Assembly (NCBI GenBank): GCA_029864065.1
Contig: JAOTUD010000226.1
Span: forward strand, 1-5,695
Direction of reading: 5' to 3'
From: Gammaproteobacteria bacterium
Lineage (GTDB): Bacteria; Pseudomonadota; Gammaproteobacteria; GCA-001735895
DNA length: 5,695 nucleotides
Notes under the pieces: model-generated
The model's database searches: none
What the model was told of the DNA's origin: nothing
Seen by the model: the letters and a program-made list of their open reading frames with translations, nothing else
Translations under genes and position numbers: made by a program
In this document: piece after piece, positions 5,415-5,695 of the stretch
Position numbering within the stretch: the stretch's first letter is position 1
Layout of the letters: the number at the start of each line of letters is the position of its first letter

Positions 5415-5695
5415 ATGGATCATTCCTACTTCGATAATCAGGTGTCTGCGGACACTATCGGCGCTGCTATCGAGGGGTTCGGGGTATGGCTTGAAATCGA
5501 CCTGGATGCCATCAGCGCCAACTTGCGACAGATTCGTTCCCGGGTCGGCGACAACGCCGAAGTCATGCCCGTGATAAAAAACGATGCTTACGGCCATGGT
5601 TTGCTGCCGATTGCCGCGCACCTGCAGGACCAGGGCTGTCGGCGCCTGATGGTTGCCAAGCTGTGGGAAGCTTTCGCCCTGAACACCGCGCTACC
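5415..5695 (+). CDS. alr: Alanine racemase, N-terminal part (3' end outside window)
   Basis: The gene starts at ATG 5415 with AGGAG at 5403-5407 (7-nt spacer) and stays open to the right edge: 93 residues plus two bases. Residues 25-37 (WLEIDLDAISANL) and 50-62 (VMPVIKNDAYGHG) are hallmarks of the fold-III PLP racemases. K55 is the predicted lysine that forms the Schiff base with PLP. The enzyme interconverts L- and D-alanine for peptidoglycan. The conserved W-x-E-I-D-L motif normally lies near the N-terminus, but here about 24 residues precede it, so the protein carries a short extension. The strong SD argues against a later start; GTG at codon 10 lacks a properly spaced site. The later stretch RLMVAKLWEAFAL departs from the more usual V-A-x-x-x-E-G pattern, so a related broad-specificity racemase is possible. 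The active-site Tyr lies beyond the window. Confidence 0.85.
   Translation, partial: MDHSYFDNQVSADTIGAAIEGFGVWLEIDLDAISANLRQIRSRVGDNAEVMPVIKNDAYGHGLLPIAAHLQDQGCRRLMVAKLWEAFALNTAL

Noticed and set aside
5202..5621. 139-codon open frame on the minus strand across the alr start
   Set aside because: It is antisense to the alr N-terminus, where the PLP motif is clear, and its own protein has no recognisable domain.
1..5695. CRISPR array, tRNA, rRNA, insertion sequence or phage gene
   Set aside because: No regularly spaced repeats, no cloverleaf or rRNA-like sequence, and no transposase, integrase or paired terminal repeats were seen on either strand.

Overview
The window looks like chromosomal DNA of a gammaproteobacterium, or a close proteobacterial relative. 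It contains a Kef-type K+/H+ antiporter, a YgjP-like metallopeptidase, a MoxR ATPase paired with a von Willebrand A (VWA) protein of the DUF2201 type, and the start of an alanine racemase gene. The coding DNA at 1-4416 is GC-rich (a sample line at 2401-2460 is 65% GC). I see no tRNA, rRNA, CRISPR array, transposase or phage gene. Lineage below class cannot be told from the sequence.

Layout: (1) 1-1200 (+) is the 3' part of a Kef-family antiporter gene, covering the last membrane helices, an RCK N domain and an RCK C domain. (2) 1209-1940 (+) follows after 8 nt and encodes a YgjP-like zinc metallopeptidase (HELCH motif), probably co-transcribed with the antiporter. (3) 1941-2103 is a short gap with a strong GC hairpin at 2057-2084, just before the next ribosome binding site. 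(4) 2104-3147 (+) and 3154-4416 (+), 6 nt apart, form a MoxR AAA+ ATPase plus VWA/DUF2201 operon. (5) 4417-5414 is different in character: lower GC (about 37-38% in sample lines at 4861 and 5221), with two small genes on the minus strand: a Sel1-repeat protein (4492-4866) and an unrecognised 81-residue helical protein (4953-5198, GTG start). (6) 5415 to the right edge (+) is the 5' part of an alanine racemase gene with a good Shine-Dalgarno.

Functional links: the MoxR and VWA proteins very probably act together. In characterised MoxR-VWA pairs the ATPase acts as a remodelling chaperone and the VWA protein as metal-dependent adaptor. The sharpest oddity is in the VWA protein: at the site where I recall DUF2201 relatives carrying an HExxH-type sequence, this copy reads S-Q-A-L-H, so the first His and the Glu are missing while the VWA metal site is intact. 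This suggests a binding or adaptor role rather than peptidase activity. The MoxR-VWA operon and the two small genes are convergent around a weak terminator-like hairpin at 4473-4492, and the small genes are divergent from alr. I see no clear evidence of a wholly new multi-gene system. The best leads are the substituted metallopeptidase motif and the AT-richer block with two small orphan genes.
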